Shown piece after piece: positions 6,512 to 8,139 of a stretch of DNA of 8,139 bases. The position numbers were made by a program, and so were the translations under genes. The notes under the pieces were generated by a model. It was not told where the DNA came from. It saw nothing but the letters and a program-made list of their open reading frames with translations, and did not search any database. Origin of the DNA: Pseudomonadales bacterium. Its GTDB lineage: Bacteria > Pseudomonadota > Gammaproteobacteria > Pseudomonadales > UBA7239. How positions within the stretch are numbered: position 1 is the first letter of the stretch; the number at the start of each line of letters is the position of its first letter. The stretch covers positions 1 through 8,139 of the forward strand of contig JAGRJA010000344.1 of the NCBI GenBank assembly GCA_020443005.1, read 5' to 3'.

Positions 6512-7072
6512 ATGCCTGTGAGCCTGAAAAACCAGCTTTTGATAGCAATGCCCAATCTTGTCAGTCCCGAATTTGCCAACAGTGTCGTTTACCTATGCGA
6601 ACATAACGAAGATGGCGCCATGGGCATTATCATTAACCGCGCTGCTGATATCAGCTTTGGCGAAATTCTCGAGGAGCTTAACATAGAGGGCGAAACAACT
6701 GAGCAGCCTGTCTTTCTTGGAGGACCTGTTGAACCCGAGCGCGGCTTTATTCTCCACTCAATGGACAACAAGCGACGCCAACGCTGGGAGTACACACTGC
6801 CAATTACAGACAAACTGGCCCTGACACTCTCTCATGACATTCTTTTTGATATTGCCCACAATCAGGGGCCCAAAAAATCACTTTTTGCCCTGGGTTACGC
6901 GGGCTGGGGCGCTGGTCAGCTTGAGCAGGAAATGGCTGAAAATGCATGGCTTTCGGTCTCTGCCTCAAGCCGTCTTATTTTTGACACACCCGATGCCGAG
7001 GTTGCTCATAAGGCCTTGTTGCCCCTGGGTGTTAATCTCGACCTCATCTCCCGTCAGGCAGGGCATGCCTGA
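6512..7072 (+). CDS. yqgE: YqgE/AlgH family protein
   Basis: From the ATG at 6512 this is 186 residues, almost exactly the Escherichia coli YqgE length (187). Conserved blocks are LLIAMPNLVSPEFANSVVYL (9-28), CEHNEDGAMGIIINR (29-43) and VFLGGPVEPERGFILHS; ALGYAGWGAGQLEQEMAENAW follows in the C-terminal half. The family is soluble and of unknown biochemical role. In Pseudomonas it was named AlgH for an effect on alginate production. The frame is open upstream, with other ATGs at 6458, 6467 and 6470 and a GTG at 6428. I prefer 6512 because the family similarity begins a few residues later and a promoter overlaps 6428, but no start has a good ribosome site. The last eight bases overlap ruvX, so the two are probably translated together. 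Confidence 0.93.
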   Translation: MPVSLKNQLLIAMPNLVSPEFANSVVYLCEHNEDGAMGIIINRAADISFGEILEELNIEGETTEQPVFLGGPVEPERGFILHSMDNKRRQRWEYTLPITDKLALTLSHDILFDIAHNQGPKKSLFALGYAGWGAGQLEQEMAENAWLSVSASSRLIFDTPDAEVAHKALLPLGVNLDLISRQAGHA

Positions 7073-7511
7073 AGCGGGCAAGCCGGACGGCTGCGTTCTT
7101 TGTTTTGATTTTGGCACTCGCCAAATCGGGGTAGCCATTGGCCAAACTGTCACTGGCACAGCTTCTCCACTTGGTGTGATCAAGAACCACCGACAAACGA
7201 TCAACTGGGATGCGATAACGCAAGCTATCAACGAATGGAAGCCTTCCCTGCTTATTGTTGGCTTGCCTTTGAACATGGATGGCAGCAAAAGTGACTTTTG
7301 TGCACAGGCTGAACGCTTCTCCCGACAACTCAACGGTCGTTACGGTGTCCCTGTGGAGCTGGCAGACGAGAGGTTGTCTACCTTTGAAGCCAAAAGCAGA
7401 GAGGCTTCAACGGGAAGGCACCGTAAAGCCGGTTATGCCAGCGACCCCGTCGACAGTCTCGCCGCACACTGTATCCTTGAATCGTGGCTGTCCACGCTGA
7501 ACCGACCTTAA
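7065..7511 (+). CDS. ruvX: RuvX/YqgF family RNase H-fold nuclease
   Basis: This 148-residue protein has an RNase H/RuvC-like fold, called putative Holliday-junction resolvase and linked to 5' pre-16S rRNA maturation in Escherichia coli (138 residues). CFDFGTRQIGVAIGQ (13-27) carries the first acidic active-site residue, D15. IVGLPLNMDGS (64-74), LADERLSTFEAKS (99-111) and DPVDSLAAHCILESWL (127-142) complete the fold, with D101/E102 and D130 as the other likely metal ligands. The ATG at 7065 lies inside the end of yqgE (overlap ATGCCTGA). The same frame stays open much further left, but that part lies inside yqgE in another frame and is not family-like. The yqgE-ruvX pairing is very common in gammaproteobacteria. 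It converges on pilU with 27 bases between. Confidence 0.95.
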   Translation: MPEAGKPDGCVLCFDFGTRQIGVAIGQTVTGTASPLGVIKNHRQTINWDAITQAINEWKPSLLIVGLPLNMDGSKSDFCAQAERFSRQLNGRYGVPVELADERLSTFEAKSREASTGRHRKAGYASDPVDSLAAHCILESWLSTLNRP

Positions 7512-7538
7512 GCCCTCAGAGCGTCCGCACAGATGAGC
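7512..7538. other. Convergent gap between ruvX and pilU
   Basis: These 27 bases separate two converging genes. I see only a weak CTCA/TGAG inverted pair and no T-rich terminator in either direction, so the two transcripts probably overlap. Confidence 0.4.
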
Positions 7539-8139
7539 CTAACGACGGAAACTCATGCCACCGCCAGACCGGGAGTCCTCATCAGCCTGCAAGGTCAAGC
7601 CATCAGTTGCCTCACTCAGCGAGTCGGCATCCGACTCCGAACCCAGTTTGATCATCAAGCGCAGGTCGTTCTTGGAGTCGGCATGAAGCAGCGCATCTTC
7701 ATAAGTGATTTCGCCGGCGTCATACAGGTCATAAAGCGCCTGATCAAAGGTCTGCATACCCAGATCGGTTGACTTTTTCATCAGCTCCTTGAGCGCATGA
7801 ATTTCAGCCTTGCGAATAAGGTCTGCAACCAGAGGTGTGTTAATCAAAACTTCGATGACCGCACGCCGGCCTTCACCGTCAGGCGTTGGAACCAACTGCT
7901 GGGCCACAACGGCCTTCAGGTTCAATGAAAGATCCATCCACAACTGGGAATGACGATCAGCCGGGAAGAAGTGAATGATCCGGTCCAGTGCCTGGTTGGC
8001 GTTATTGGCATGAAGGGTGGCCAGGGCCAGGTGACCTGTTTCAGCAAATGCAATCGCATGATTCATGGTTTCCCTTGATCGGATCTCTCCGATAAGAATG
8101 ACATCAGGCGCCTGACGCAGGGTATTCTTCAGTGCAGCA
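7539..8139 (-). CDS. pilU: PilU, type IV pilus retraction ATPase (partial, N-terminus beyond window)
   Basis: The C-terminal 199 residues, of about 380 expected, are visible; the Walker A half lies beyond the right edge. PilU is a hexameric cytoplasmic ATPase of the PilT family that helps PilT depolymerise the pilus. ALKNTLRQAPDVILIGEIR contains the Walker B region, followed by the histidine box AETGHLALATLHANNANQAL. PilU-like features that set it apart from PilT are HANNANQALDRIIHFFPADR, the KKSTDLGMQTFDQALYDLY segment and the long C-terminal tail after LRLMIKL, ending SGGGMSFRR. The TAG stop is at 7539-7541. An ATG at 8066 is internal, because the frame continues with conserved ATPase sequence to the edge. 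Orientation on the minus strand suggests pilT, its usual partner, lies upstream to the right; that cannot be seen. Confidence 0.95.
   Translation of the reverse strand, partial: AALKNTLRQAPDVILIGEIRSRETMNHAIAFAETGHLALATLHANNANQALDRIIHFFPADRHSQLWMDLSLNLKAVVAQQLVPTPDGEGRRAVIEVLINTPLVADLIRKAEIHALKELMKKSTDLGMQTFDQALYDLYDAGEITYEDALLHADSKNDLRLMIKLGSESDADSLSEATDGLTLQADEDSRSGGGMSFRR

Noticed and set aside
6834..7064. Upstream extension of the ruvX frame
   Set aside because: The extra 77 codons lie in another frame inside yqgE and show no family similarity; RuvX length and motifs fit the ATG at 7065.
1..8139. CRISPR array, transposase, phage or toxin-antitoxin genes
   Set aside because: No regularly spaced repeats, no terminal inverted repeats flanking a gene, and all major frames are core chromosomal families.

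Overview
The window comes from a gammaproteobacterium of the Pseudomonas or marine-gammaproteobacteria type. This rests on gene content and protein resemblance: a PilG-PilH-PilI-PilJ-PilK chemosensory set, gshB, a stand-alone TonB, yqgE, ruvX and pilU, close in sequence to the families I know from Pseudomonas aeruginosa. Base composition is moderate (about half G+C by eye), lower than Pseudomonas aeruginosa. I cannot name the genus.

Layout. Positions 1-4218 are a minus-strand operon, read right to left: pilG, pilH, pilI, pilJ, then pilK, which runs off the left edge. This is the front half of the Pil-Chp type IV pilus (twitching) chemosensory system: two receiver proteins, a CheW adaptor, a methyl-accepting receptor and a CheR-type methyltransferase. 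The CheA-like kinase (ChpA) would be expected beyond the left edge. Positions 4219-4489 form a divergent control region. Positions 4490-7511 carry four plus-strand genes: gshB (glutathione synthetase), a tonB paralogue, yqgE (algH) and ruvX (yqgF). After a 27-base gap, the C-terminal half of pilU (retraction ATPase) comes in convergently on the minus strand and runs off the right edge.

How the genes fit together. PilJ should sense a pilus-related signal. PilI couples it to the kinase, PilK methylates it, and PilG and PilH receive phosphate and tune extension and retraction. PilU acts with PilT in retraction. The TonB paralogue sits where Pseudomonas aeruginosa has tonB3, a gene reported to be needed for normal twitching. 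The gshB, yqgE and ruvX genes are housekeeping neighbours commonly found here.

The gene content is a conserved neighbourhood and I found no clear new system. The points worth a second look are mostly regulatory: a CRP/Vfr-like site and a nested inverted repeat ahead of pilG, a dyad over the yqgE promoter, and an odd repeat-bearing pilJ-pilK spacer. Protein-level points are an acidic tail on PilJ and a TonB without a proline-rich linker. The direct ruvX-pilU junction also differs from the Pseudomonas aeruginosa order.
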